From Catenovulum sediminis (GTDB lineage: Bacteria > Pseudomonadota > Gammaproteobacteria > Enterobacterales > Alteromonadaceae), in the NCBI RefSeq assembly GCF_040270295.1, contig NZ_JBELOE010000239.1: a DNA stretch of 64,000 nucleotides; one strand, given 5' to 3'. Under the pieces are notes generated by a model that saw nothing but the letters and a program-made list of their open reading frames with translations, did not search any database and was not told the DNA's origin. Below, one piece after another: positions 35,729-43,600 of this stretch. Both the position numbers and the translations under genes were made by a program. The stretch's first letter is position 1, and each line of letters opens with the position of its first letter.

Positions 35729-35776
35729 ATGACTAACTTGCAGGCAAATCATCACCATCTATTTCATTATAAGTAG
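35729..35776 (+). CDS. hisL: Histidine operon leader peptide
   Basis: A 15-codon reading frame, MTNLQANHHHLFHYK then TAG, with three consecutive His codons and a fourth near the end, directly ahead of an antiterminator/terminator pair and the his operon. This is the classical design in which ribosome stalling at His codons under starvation lets transcription continue. Compared with the seven-His E. coli peptide it has fewer control codons. A TATTAT at 35695-35700 could be the promoter -10. Confidence 0.9.
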   Translation: MTNLQANHHHLFHYK

Positions 35777-35788
35777 CCTTCGAGTATA

Positions 35789-35870
35789 CCGGGGGCGCTT
35801 TATTTGCCTTTCGGAAATCAATATTTTTAATAAAATGAGCCCCCGGAAGGTAACATCCGGGGGCTTTTTT
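35789..35870 (+). promoter_or_regulatory. Histidine operon attenuator
   Basis: CCGGGGGC (35789-35796) can pair with GCCCCCGG (35839-35846), forming an antiterminator that uses the 5' arm of the terminator. The terminator itself pairs AGCCCCCGGA (35838-35847) with TCCGGGGGCT (35856-35865) around an 8-base loop and ends in six T. The two helices exclude each other, as expected of a his attenuator. The gap of 356 bases between the kinase and the hisG-position gene is mostly taken by this leader. Confidence 0.9.
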
Positions 35871-35903
35871 GTATTAAATCAGTGGTTTTTTTATCATGAA
35901 CAA

Positions 35904-35945
35904 CGGACAATTTGATAACTATGCCGTATAATTACGGCCTTTTTT
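35904..35945 (+). promoter_or_regulatory. Second hairpin with embedded TATAAT between attenuator and first his gene
   Basis: GCCGTA (35923-35928) and TACGGC (35933-35938) form a 6-bp stem with a TAAT loop and are followed by CTTTTTT, so it looks like a small terminator. The same bases contain a perfect TATAAT (35927-35932) with CGGACA 17 bases upstream, so it may instead be an internal promoter that escapes attenuation. The sequence alone does not decide between these. Confidence 0.4.
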
Positions 35946-35998
35946 GAGTCCTTTGATTCAGTTCGTATTAATTTTTAAAGAAGAAAGGATAACAACAG

Positions 35999-37186
35999 AT
36001 GTCAATCTACGACGCTGTTATGGCAATTCCACGAAGTGGTCGCACATTCGAGAACTTTATCCAAAAGCTGAATACCCGAGCAGATGGCTTGGTTGATTCA
36101 AAAGCTTTGATTAGCGCCGTAAAAGCAGGCAAAAAGCATAAAAATCAGAACTATAATCTAGCTAAAGCCTATTTAGATGAGCTCCAAAATCAAGAAATTT
36201 CGAATCACCTCGGCTTGTTTATTGACAGAAAGCGAGAAGAACGCCCCTATCGAGTTGGATTTTTAGGTGCAGATGTCAAAATTGATAATCTAAATGTACG
36301 AATTGAAGGTGACGAGCCTCACAACTGTTCTTCATTGGTTGGCTTAGGCGAAGCTGATATCGCTGTTGCAGGTTTAGATGAATTGTTGGCTGTCACCCAT
36401 AATTCATTAAACGCATCTGCAACTAAATGGGGTATGTACAACTACAACTTAAAAAAAGAGCACAAAGTACGTATCGCAGGCTCAGCAATGTTGACCCGTT
36501 ATAATGATGTGGTTTCTCGTGAAGTTCAGGATATGGTTGGCTTTTTCCTAATCGCTAAACAAAAACCAAAAGACGATGTATCTGCAAACTATCCAAAAGA
36601 TTACCTGCAGCATCTTGAACACCATAAAAACCGTGTTTTTGTAAAAGGCAGATATGCTGAAAAAGTTCACAAAACCTATCCTAAACTGAATATTGAACCC
36701 GTGCATGATGTAGAAGATGCGGTCAATGACAGTGAAACCGGAGACGTTGGTTTAGAAATTGTGCAAACAGGTTCAACCTTAAGACGCAAAAATTTAGTAT
36801 TACTGGGTGCGCCATTATTTCTGTCAGAGAGTTTATATGTTGTAGATTATTACAAATATAACAAAAAGAGTGATGAAGGTTTAATTCAATTGTTAGATAA
36901 GCTGCAGCCTGTAGGTTATTTCGAGCAAGAACGTTTGATCCAATTCTCCTTTTGGTACCACGCTTTACAAGAAAATTTAGGTGATAACTGGATCAACAAA
37001 CCCGATATCATGGATATTTTCTGTAGCCAGCAAGATGCGATTAGGGGTTTGCGTCCGTATAGTTTGAAAACCCGCTATTGGACACCTTCAGATAGTTATA
37101 AACGCGATGATGCGTTTCGATTTGTCGAAGATTCACTCAGTCAGCTAAAAGATGTATATAGCCAAGTCCTGAACGGACGTTTGTAA
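35999..37186 (+). CDS. Divergent HisG-like protein in the hisG position of the his operon
   Basis: 395 residues; AGGA lies 9 bases before the ATG. By position (directly after the his attenuator, 14 bases before hisD) it should be the ATP phosphoribosyltransferase that starts histidine synthesis. Weak HisG resemblances are visible: MAIPRSGRTFENFIQKL near the start (HisG often has AIPKGRL), GLGEADIAVAGLDELL (cf. GAVDLGIVGEDVL), and VGLEIVQTGSTLRRKNL near residue 257 (cf. the PRPP loop VDLVSTGATLEANGL), where the usual Asp is Glu. The GSVE segment is not recognisable. It is about 95 residues longer than usual HisG, and the last 120 residues do not look like the HisG regulatory ACT-like domain. 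No hisZ is present. Confidence 0.6.
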   Translation: MSIYDAVMAIPRSGRTFENFIQKLNTRADGLVDSKALISAVKAGKKHKNQNYNLAKAYLDELQNQEISNHLGLFIDRKREERPYRVGFLGADVKIDNLNVRIEGDEPHNCSSLVGLGEADIAVAGLDELLAVTHNSLNASATKWGMYNYNLKKEHKVRIAGSAMLTRYNDVVSREVQDMVGFFLIAKQKPKDDVSANYPKDYLQHLEHHKNRVFVKGRYAEKVHKTYPKLNIEPVHDVEDAVNDSETGDVGLEIVQTGSTLRRKNLVLLGAPLFLSESLYVVDYYKYNKKSDEGLIQLLDKLQPVGYFEQERLIQFSFWYHALQENLGDNWINKPDIMDIFCSQQDAIRGLRPYSLKTRYWTPSDSYKRDDAFRFVEDSLSQLKDVYSQVLNGRL

Positions 37187-37200
37187 GTGGAGTTTAAATA

Positions 37201-38517
37201 ATGAAGACAGTTGTTTGGAATAATTTAAGCGCAGAAGAAAAGTCGTCTATTTTAGCGCGTCCGGCACTTGGTGATAGTGAAAAGCTAAAAACACTGGTAC
37301 AAGACATTATTCAGCAAGTTCGCGCTAAAGGCGATCAAGCCTTATACGAACTTACCGAAAAATTCGATAAATTAAAATTAGATACATTGCGAGTATCTCA
37401 AGCTGAAATTGCATCATCAGCCTCAGAACTCGGCGACGAAATTAAAAATGCGATTGAACTAGCGCATCAGCAAATTAAAACCTTTCACGAAGCTCAAATA
37501 GCGCCGGTTATCAAAGTAGAAACTACACCTGGGGTGGTATGTGAATTACACACTCAGCCGATAGACGCCGTTGGCTTATATATTCCTGGTGGCACAGCGC
37601 CGTTGCCGTCAACAGTATTAATGCTCGCGACACCCGCTCGTATAGCTGGCTGCAAAAGATTAGTTTTGGCCACACCACCGGGTAAAGACGGTAAAATTAA
37701 AGCAGAGATTCGCTACGCTGCAAAAATATGCGGTGTAGATGAAATCTATCTAGCAGGGGGTGCGCAAGCCATCGCAGCATTAGCTTACGGCACGCAAAGC
37801 ATTCAAAAAGTAAATAAAATCTTTGGTCCGGGCAATAGTTTTGTGACCGAAGCAAAACAACAAGTTAGTCAGGACCACAATGGCGCGGCAATCGATATGC
37901 CTGCAGGCCCGTCTGAGGTTTTAGTGATTGCTGATTATAAAGCAGATCCGGAATTTGTTGCTGCGGATTTGCTGTCTCAGGCTGAACACGGTAAAGACTC
38001 ACAAGTAATCTTGGTCACCAGTTGTGAGAATCACGCAAAAGCGTGTGAAAAGGCTGTTTTGCAGCAGTTAGAAAAGTTACCACGCAAAGATATTGCCAGC
38101 GGCGCGTTATCACACAGCCAAATTATCGTCACAGATTCGATAGAACAATCGATAGCGGTTAGCAATGAATACGCACCCGAGCATTTAATTGTACAAACGC
38201 AAGATCCGCGATCGCTATTACCAAAGCTGGAAAATGCTGGCTCAATTTTCCTCGGTGCCTATTCGCCCGAATCAGCTGGTGATTATGCAAGTGGGACGAA
38301 CCACGTATTGCCCACATATGGGTATACTAAAACCTATAGCAGTTTGAGCTTAGCAGATTTTAGCAAACGATATACGGTTCAAGAACTAACAGCACAAGGT
38401 TTACAAGCGATTGGCCCGGCTATTATGGCACTGGCAAGTGCAGAAAGTTTAGAAGCACACAGAAATGCAGTAGCGGTCAGATTAGATAAACTAACAAATT
38501 TAAACAGTGAAAAATAA
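37201..38517 (+). CDS. hisD: Histidinol dehydrogenase
   Basis: Oxidises histidinol to histidine in two NAD-dependent, zinc-assisted steps, the last two reactions of the pathway. 438 residues, standard length. IKTFHEAQ, VGLYIPGGTAPLPSTVLMLATPA, the signature GPGNSFVTEAKQQV and AIDMPAGPSEVLVIAD are present, with the metal-ligand region DLLSQAEHGKDSQ and the catalytic Glu-His in NEYAPEHLI. Begins 14 bases after the HisG-like gene. Confidence 0.98.
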   Translation: MKTVVWNNLSAEEKSSILARPALGDSEKLKTLVQDIIQQVRAKGDQALYELTEKFDKLKLDTLRVSQAEIASSASELGDEIKNAIELAHQQIKTFHEAQIAPVIKVETTPGVVCELHTQPIDAVGLYIPGGTAPLPSTVLMLATPARIAGCKRLVLATPPGKDGKIKAEIRYAAKICGVDEIYLAGGAQAIAALAYGTQSIQKVNKIFGPGNSFVTEAKQQVSQDHNGAAIDMPAGPSEVLVIADYKADPEFVAADLLSQAEHGKDSQVILVTSCENHAKACEKAVLQQLEKLPRKDIASGALSHSQIIVTDSIEQSIAVSNEYAPEHLIVQTQDPRSLLPKLENAGSIFLGAYSPESAGDYASGTNHVLPTYGYTKTYSSLSLADFSKRYTVQELTAQGLQAIGPAIMALASAESLEAHRNAVAVRLDKLTNLNSEK

Positions 38518-38518
38518 C

Positions 38519-39592
38519 ATGAGTCTAGCGGAAAAGTTAACCCGGAATAATATTCGCGATTTAGTTCCGTATGCATCAGCGCGGCGCAGCATGTCTGGCG
38601 GTAGAATTTGGCTAAATGCCAACGAATCACCTTACGCTAACGAATATCAGTTGGATTGCTCGGTGCTCAATAGATACCCTGATTTTCAACCAGCCAGCTT
38701 AATACAAGCTTATGCTGATTATGCTCAAGTTGAAAAAGAACAGGTTTTAGCCAGTCGAGGGGCGGACGAAGCTATCGAGCTATTGATCCGCACCTTTTGT
38801 GAAGATGACGACCAAATATTAATCTGCCCACCCACCTATGGTATGTACGCAATCAGCGCGCAAACCTGTAATATTGGGGTAAAAAAAGTCCCTTTAAATA
38901 GTGACTTTACGCTGGATTTACCTGCAATTGAAGCGGCTAAAGACAAGGTTAAAGTGGTTTTTATTTGTTCACCTAATAACCCGACAGGTAGCCTAGTTGC
39001 GCCTCAACAACTAAAAGCCGTATTAGATATTTTTAAAGGGCAAGCAATTGTTGCCGTCGATGAAGCATATATAGAATATGCCATTGAAACTTCGGTGGCT
39101 AGCTGGCTCAATGAGTATGACAATCTTGCTGTCATGCGGACAATGTCTAAAGCCTTTGGCCTTGCCGGTATTCGATGTGGATACACTTTAGCCAATGCAG
39201 ATATTATTCAGGCTATGAGTAAGGTGATCCCGCCCTACCCAATCAGCTGGCCCGTTGCACAAATTGCAGTCCAGGCACTTTCAGCAAATGAGCCCGATTC
39301 CGGCTTAGTTAGAATGCAACAACAATTGCAGCAAACGATGGTGCAAAAACAACGCATCGTTGAAGCACTGGAAAAATTGGAATATGTTTACGAACAAGTT
39401 CCAAGTGCATCAAACTTTATTATGTTTCGAACTGAAAAGAAAAAAGCATTATTTGAAACATTAGTTGAAGCAGGCATCTTAATTCGAGATTATTCAAGCC
39501 AAATTATGTTGGACAACAGTTTAAGAATCTCTGTTGGTTCAGAAGCAGAAACAGATGCTTTACTGTCTGTTTTAAATGAGTTTAAAGGTTAA
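38519..39592 (+). CDS. hisC: Histidinol-phosphate aminotransferase
   Basis: PLP enzyme that transaminates imidazole acetol phosphate to histidinol phosphate. 357 residues from the ATG at 38519, one base after the hisD stop (TAACATG); a GTG 12 bases upstream overlaps hisD and is less likely. Motifs: ANESPY for substrate binding, CSPNNPTG, DEAYIEYA, the PLP-Lys in TMSKAFGLAGIRCGY (near residue 211) and an Arg in SLRISVG for the phosphate/carboxylate. Lies between hisD and hisB. Confidence 0.96.
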   Translation: MSLAEKLTRNNIRDLVPYASARRSMSGGRIWLNANESPYANEYQLDCSVLNRYPDFQPASLIQAYADYAQVEKEQVLASRGADEAIELLIRTFCEDDDQILICPPTYGMYAISAQTCNIGVKKVPLNSDFTLDLPAIEAAKDKVKVVFICSPNNPTGSLVAPQQLKAVLDIFKGQAIVAVDEAYIEYAIETSVASWLNEYDNLAVMRTMSKAFGLAGIRCGYTLANADIIQAMSKVIPPYPISWPVAQIAVQALSANEPDSGLVRMQQQLQQTMVQKQRIVEALEKLEYVYEQVPSASNFIMFRTEKKKALFETLVEAGILIRDYSSQIMLDNSLRISVGSEAETDALLSVLNEFKG

Positions 39593-39598
39593 CCAAAC

Positions 39599-40669
39599 AT
39601 GAGTAGACAACGTATACTTTTTATTGACAGAGATGGCACATTGGTTGCTGAGCCGCCTGTAGATTTTCAATTGGATTCTTTAGAAAAATTAGTTTTCGAG
39701 AAAAATGTTGTACCGGCATTGTTAAAATTAAAAGCTGCCGGCTACCGTTTTGTTATGGTCACCAATCAGGATGGTTTAGGTACAGACAGTTTCCCAACTG
39801 TTGACTTTGAGCTACCGCATCAAAAAATGATGGACTTGTTTACCTCTCAAGGAATCGAGTTTGATGATGTTTTAATTTGCCCTCATTTCCCAACGGATGA
39901 TTGTAGCTGCCGCAAACCTAAATTAGGCTTGGTCAGCGACTATTTGCAGCAAGGCAAAGTCGATTTTCAAAACTCATATGTTATTGGCGATCGAGAAACC
40001 GATATGCAACTGGCTGCCAATATGGGCATTCAAGGTTTCCAATATGGTCAGCCGGGTATAGACTGGGATCATATTGTCGAAACGTTAACGGTAAAAGCCA
40101 GAACGGCGTCTGTTGAGCGCAACACCAGTGAAACTCAAATAAAAGTTGAAGTAAATCTGGATAAACCGCAAAAAGCAGATATCAGTACAGGCGTTGGATT
40201 TTTTGATCACATGTTAGACCAAATCTCCACGCATGGCGGTTTCTACATGAATATTCAAGTTAATGGTGATTTGCACATCGACGATCACCACTCTGTAGAA
40301 GACACAGCTCTGGCATTAGGTATGGCATTAAAAGAAGCGCTGGGTAATAAAAGAGGCATAGGTCGTTTTGGTTTTAGTTTGCCAATGGATGAATGTTTAG
40401 CGCAATGCGCAATTGATATTTCTGGCCGTCCATATTGTAAAGTTGAAGCGGATTTCACCCATGCAAAAGTAGGTGAATTAGCGACAGAAATGGTACCGCA
40501 CTTTTTCCGCTCTTTATCTGATGCCATGTTAATTACCCTGCACCTTTCAACCAATGGTGATAATGATCATCATAAGGTAGAAAGTTTATTTAAAGTGTTT
40601 GGACGCGCATTGCGTCAAGCGATACGTATAGAAGGTACAGAGTTACCCAGTAGCAAAGGGGTTCTTTAA
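39599..40669 (+). CDS. hisB: Bifunctional histidinol-phosphatase / imidazoleglycerol-phosphate dehydratase
   Basis: 356 residues with two domains, as in enteric HisB. The N-terminal HAD phosphatase (about 1-165) has FIDRDGTL (Asp10, Asp12), VTNQDGLG, a Cys/His zinc cluster (CPHFPTDDCSCRKPK) and GDRETDMQLAANMG. The C-terminal IGPD domain (about 170-356) has GVGFFDHMLDQ, HIDDHHSVEDTALALG and DNDHHKVESLFKVFGRAL. Ends by a one-base overlap with hisH. Confidence 0.97.
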   Translation: MSRQRILFIDRDGTLVAEPPVDFQLDSLEKLVFEKNVVPALLKLKAAGYRFVMVTNQDGLGTDSFPTVDFELPHQKMMDLFTSQGIEFDDVLICPHFPTDDCSCRKPKLGLVSDYLQQGKVDFQNSYVIGDRETDMQLAANMGIQGFQYGQPGIDWDHIVETLTVKARTASVERNTSETQIKVEVNLDKPQKADISTGVGFFDHMLDQISTHGGFYMNIQVNGDLHIDDHHSVEDTALALGMALKEALGNKRGIGRFGFSLPMDECLAQCAIDISGRPYCKVEADFTHAKVGELATEMVPHFFRSLSDAMLITLHLSTNGDNDHHKVESLFKVFGRALRQAIRIEGTELPSSKGVL

Positions 40670-41262
40670 TGGACGTTGTCATTATAGATACCAGTTGTGC
40701 GAATTTATCTTCACTTAAGTTTGGTATTGAAAGATTAGGATATAAAGTCTCTGTAACAGATAATGGCGAACAAATTCGCGCTGCAGATAAAGTGTTTTTG
40801 CCCGGTGTGGGTGCTGCGGGTGCTGCCATGGAAATAATTGAAAATAAACAAATTCCGCAATTAGTACGTGAGTTAACTCAGCCGGTACTCGGCATTTGTT
40901 TAGGCATGCAACTAATGACAGAGTTTTCTGCAGAGGGTAATGTCGCTTGTTTAAATCTAATTCCAGGTCAGGTTAATCCTATTAAAGCAGATGGTTTACG
41001 CTTACCACACATGGGTTGGAACACTTTAAGTGAAATAAAAGACTGCCCAATTTTTGAAGGCATCGGTAAACAAGATTATTTCTATTTTGTGCATAGTCTG
41101 TGCGTTGCCCCTTCAGAATTCACGATAGCAACTTGTGAGTATGGTCAAACATTTTCGGCAAGTTTAAATAAAGATAATTTTTACGGTGTGCAATTCCACC
41201 CTGAACGTTCAGGCAAACCGGGAGCACGCGTCATTCAAAATTTCTTGGAGATGAAATCATGA
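40669..41262 (+). CDS. hisH: Imidazole glycerol phosphate synthase, glutaminase subunit
   Basis: 197 residues, a class I glutamine amidotransferase. The catalytic Cys77 is in GICLGMQLMTEFS and His/Glu in GVQFHPERSGKPG. Supplies ammonia to HisF. Overlaps hisB by one base and hisA by four bases (ATGA), consistent with coupled translation. Confidence 0.97.
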   Translation: MDVVIIDTSCANLSSLKFGIERLGYKVSVTDNGEQIRAADKVFLPGVGAAGAAMEIIENKQIPQLVRELTQPVLGICLGMQLMTEFSAEGNVACLNLIPGQVNPIKADGLRLPHMGWNTLSEIKDCPIFEGIGKQDYFYFVHSLCVAPSEFTIATCEYGQTFSASLNKDNFYGVQFHPERSGKPGARVIQNFLEMKS

Positions 41263-41996
41263 TCATCCCTGCGATTGATTTAATAGATGGTAAAGTTGTT
41301 CGTTTATATCAAGGCGATTACAACCAAAAAACGGAATACAAATTGGATCCTGTCGATGTTTTAACCGGTTATGCCAAAGGTGGCGCAAAGTGGTTACACA
41401 TTGTTGATTTAACAGGGGCTAAAGATACAGAAAAGCGTCAGCTAGATTTGATAAGAAAAATGGTTGATACCGGCTTAATGCGCTTTCAAGCAGGTGGTGG
41501 CATTCGTCGCAAAAAAGACGTAGAGCAATTATTAGAAGCCGGTGTAGAGCGTGTTGTGATTGGTTCTTTAGCGGTCAAACAACCGGCACTGGTTAAAGAG
41601 TGGGTTGATATATACGGGCCTAATCATATTGTACTGGCACTTGATATTAATATTGATGAAGCTGGCAATAAATGGATTGCGACCCATGGTTGGCAAGAAA
41701 ACTCAGGCGTTAAACTAGAAGATTTACTTGCCGATTACGCATCCGTTGGTATAAAGCACGTTTTGTGTACCGATATCAGCAAAGATGGCACGTTATCGGG
41801 CTCAAATATCGACCTATATACTGAAGTAGTTCAACAATTTCCAAATATCCATTGGCAAGCATCAGGTGGTATTGGTCAGCTTTCCGATATAGCGGCTTTA
41901 AAACCGAGCAAAGTAAGTGGTGTCATTTTAGGACGCGCTTTACTTGAAGGGAAGTTTACCATTGAGGAGGCGATTAAATGCTGGCAAGGCGAATAA
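41259..41996 (+). CDS. hisA: ProFAR isomerase (HisA)
   Basis: 245-residue TIM barrel that isomerises ProFAR to PRFAR. The catalytic Asp7 is in IPAIDLIDGKVVRLYQG and the second Asp in CTDISKDGTLSGSN; the phosphate-binding ends GGGIRR and ASGGIG are seen. Overlaps hisH by 4 bases and hisF by 19 bases. Confidence 0.97.
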   Translation: MIIPAIDLIDGKVVRLYQGDYNQKTEYKLDPVDVLTGYAKGGAKWLHIVDLTGAKDTEKRQLDLIRKMVDTGLMRFQAGGGIRRKKDVEQLLEAGVERVVIGSLAVKQPALVKEWVDIYGPNHIVLALDINIDEAGNKWIATHGWQENSGVKLEDLLADYASVGIKHVLCTDISKDGTLSGSNIDLYTEVVQQFPNIHWQASGGIGQLSDIAALKPSKVSGVILGRALLEGKFTIEEAIKCWQGE

Positions 41997-42754
41997 TTCC
42001 CTGCTTAGATGTGCGTGATGGTAAAGTGGTAAAAGGTGTTAAATTCCGCAACCATGAAATCATCGGCGATATCGTTCCATTAGCAGAAAAATATGCCGAA
42101 ATGGGTGCAGATGAGCTGGTTTTTTATGATATCACAGCATCCAGCGATAGCCGTGTGGTCGATAAAGCATGGGTTACACGCATTGCCGAGAAAATAGATA
42201 TTCCATTTTGTGTCGCAGGTGGTATTAAAACCATCGAAGATGCACGGATTATTTTAGAGATGGGTGCAGATAAAATATCAATTAACTCACCTGCCCTAGC
42301 CAACCCAAAGTTAATTTCAGAGTTAAATAAAAGATTTGGTCAACAATGTGTTGTTGTTGGTATTGATTCGTTTTTTAACAAAGAAACTGGACAATACGAA
42401 GTTTACCAATTTACCGGTGATGAAAAACGCACGCAAAAAACAGCGTGGACAACGATGGACTGGATTAAAAAAGTTCAAGAAATGGGTGCAGGTGAAATTG
42501 TTTTAAACTGTATGAACCAAGACGGCGTGCGTCAAGGCTATGACATTGAGCAATTAAAATTAGCGCGCGCTGTTTGTACTGTGCCCTTGATTGCATCAGG
42601 TGGTGCCGGTGCAATTGAACACTTTATTGATGTTTTTCAGCAAGCTGACGTCGACGGTGCATTGGCGGCAAGTGTATTCCACAAAGCGGTTATTGCGATG
42701 GATGAGCTAAAACAAACCTTAATAAATAACAATGTGGAGATAAGACCTTGTTAG
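41978..42754 (+). CDS. hisF: Imidazole glycerol phosphate synthase, cyclase subunit
   Basis: 258-residue TIM barrel that, with HisH, makes imidazoleglycerol phosphate and AICAR. Asp11 is in PCLDVRDGKVVKGVKF; GGIKTIEDA, the second catalytic region NCMNQDGVRQGYD and the phosphate site SGGAGAIEHF are present. The ATG lies within hisA, an overlap of 19 bases, and reads MLARRIIPCLD, the normal HisF start. Confidence 0.97.
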   Translation: MLARRIIPCLDVRDGKVVKGVKFRNHEIIGDIVPLAEKYAEMGADELVFYDITASSDSRVVDKAWVTRIAEKIDIPFCVAGGIKTIEDARIILEMGADKISINSPALANPKLISELNKRFGQQCVVVGIDSFFNKETGQYEVYQFTGDEKRTQKTAWTTMDWIKKVQEMGAGEIVLNCMNQDGVRQGYDIEQLKLARAVCTVPLIASGGAGAIEHFIDVFQQADVDGALAASVFHKAVIAMDELKQTLINNNVEIRPC

Positions 42755-43371
42755 TAACCCCTGAAAATATCAACGATTTAGCTTGGAATAAATCGCAGGA
42801 TGGTTTATTACCAATCATTGTGCAACATGCTTTTTCAGGCAAGGTATTAATGCAAGGCTATGCTGATAAAAGTGCTTTGGAAAAAACCTTTAAAACTGAA
42901 TTAGTGACCTTTTATAGTCGCAGTAAACAAAGACTGTGGACCAAAGGCGAAGAATCAGGAAACCACCTGAAGCTAAAAGAAATATCTGTAGATTGTGATA
43001 AAGACAGCTTAATTGCCCTCGCGTATCCAGTTGGGCCAACTTGCCACACCGGAACTGAAACCTGTTGGGCTGATAATGCACAACCAGATTTAAGCTTTTT
43101 ATCTGATTTGCAAGATGTCATCGCCAGCCGAAAAGGTGCTGATGCGAATTCAAGCTACACAGCTAGCCTATACGCAAAAGGCGTTAAGCGAATTTCGCAA
43201 AAAGTTGGTGAAGAAGGTGTTGAAGTGGCATTAGCCGCAACCTCTGGCGATAAGGATGAACTTATTTGTGAATCGGCAGATTTGCTGTATCACTTAACTG
43301 TATTGTTGCAATCCATGGATCTTGAATTAAATGACGTCATTAATAAACTAAAAGAACGTCACGCAAAATAA
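42748..43371 (+). CDS. hisI: Bifunctional phosphoribosyl-AMP cyclohydrolase / phosphoribosyl-ATP pyrophosphatase (HisIE)
   Basis: 207 residues carrying both steps 2 and 3 of the pathway. The N-terminal HisI domain (about 1-115) has VLMQGYADKSAL, SRSKQRLWTKGEESGNHL and the zinc-site DCDKD with CHTGTETCW; the C-terminal HisE domain (about 120-207) has KRISQKVGEEGVEVALAA and ESADLLYHL. The start is a TTG at 42748, within hisF by 7 bases, chosen because GGAG lies 8 bases upstream and no ATG fits. Last gene of the operon, followed by a strong terminator. Confidence 0.95.
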   Translation: MLVTPENINDLAWNKSQDGLLPIIVQHAFSGKVLMQGYADKSALEKTFKTELVTFYSRSKQRLWTKGEESGNHLKLKEISVDCDKDSLIALAYPVGPTCHTGTETCWADNAQPDLSFLSDLQDVIASRKGADANSSYTASLYAKGVKRISQKVGEEGVEVALAATSGDKDELICESADLLYHLTVLLQSMDLELNDVINKLKERHAK

Positions 43372-43385
43372 TCAGCAAACGATAA

Positions 43386-43417
43386 CAAAGCCGGGATTGT
43401 TCCGGCTTTGTTTTTTT
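43386..43417 (+). terminator. Terminator of the his operon
   Basis: 9-bp perfect stem CAAAGCCGG (43386-43394) with CCGGCTTTG (43402-43410), a 7-base loop and seven T. A low-complexity T-rich stretch with repeated CACTTCA words follows up to about 43460. Confidence 0.92.
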
Positions 43418-43526
43418 AACTTCATTTTTCACTTCATTTTTTTTCACTTCACTTTTTATTTTTTCTGACTCTCGCACGGCTAAACAACAAGATGATTCAA
43501 AGTATGCTATGTTTATAACGTCAGAA

Positions 43527-43540
43527 TGATAGCGCTTACA
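43527..43540. promoter_or_regulatory. LacI/GalR-type operator candidate upstream of the glycosidase gene
   Basis: TGATAGCGCTTACA is a near-palindrome centred on AGCGCT, the usual form of LacI-family operators in marine polysaccharide degraders. It sits about 60 bases before the glycosidase start and just after a TATAAC that could be the -10. No LacI-family gene is in the window. Confidence 0.45.
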
Positions 43541-43600
43541 TCTCATTCCTGTTTGGGTATAGAGAAATTGCATGGTTAAACCAAAATAAGAGGACCCGTT

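Noticed and set aside
41259..42754. Overlapping hisH, hisA, hisF and hisI frames as possible frameshifts
   Set aside because: Every product is full length with its catalytic residues; short overlaps are normal translational coupling in his operons.
43418..43470. T-rich region with repeated CACTTCA words after the his operon
   Set aside because: Low complexity with imperfect short repeats and no larger unit; I see no function beyond the preceding terminator.
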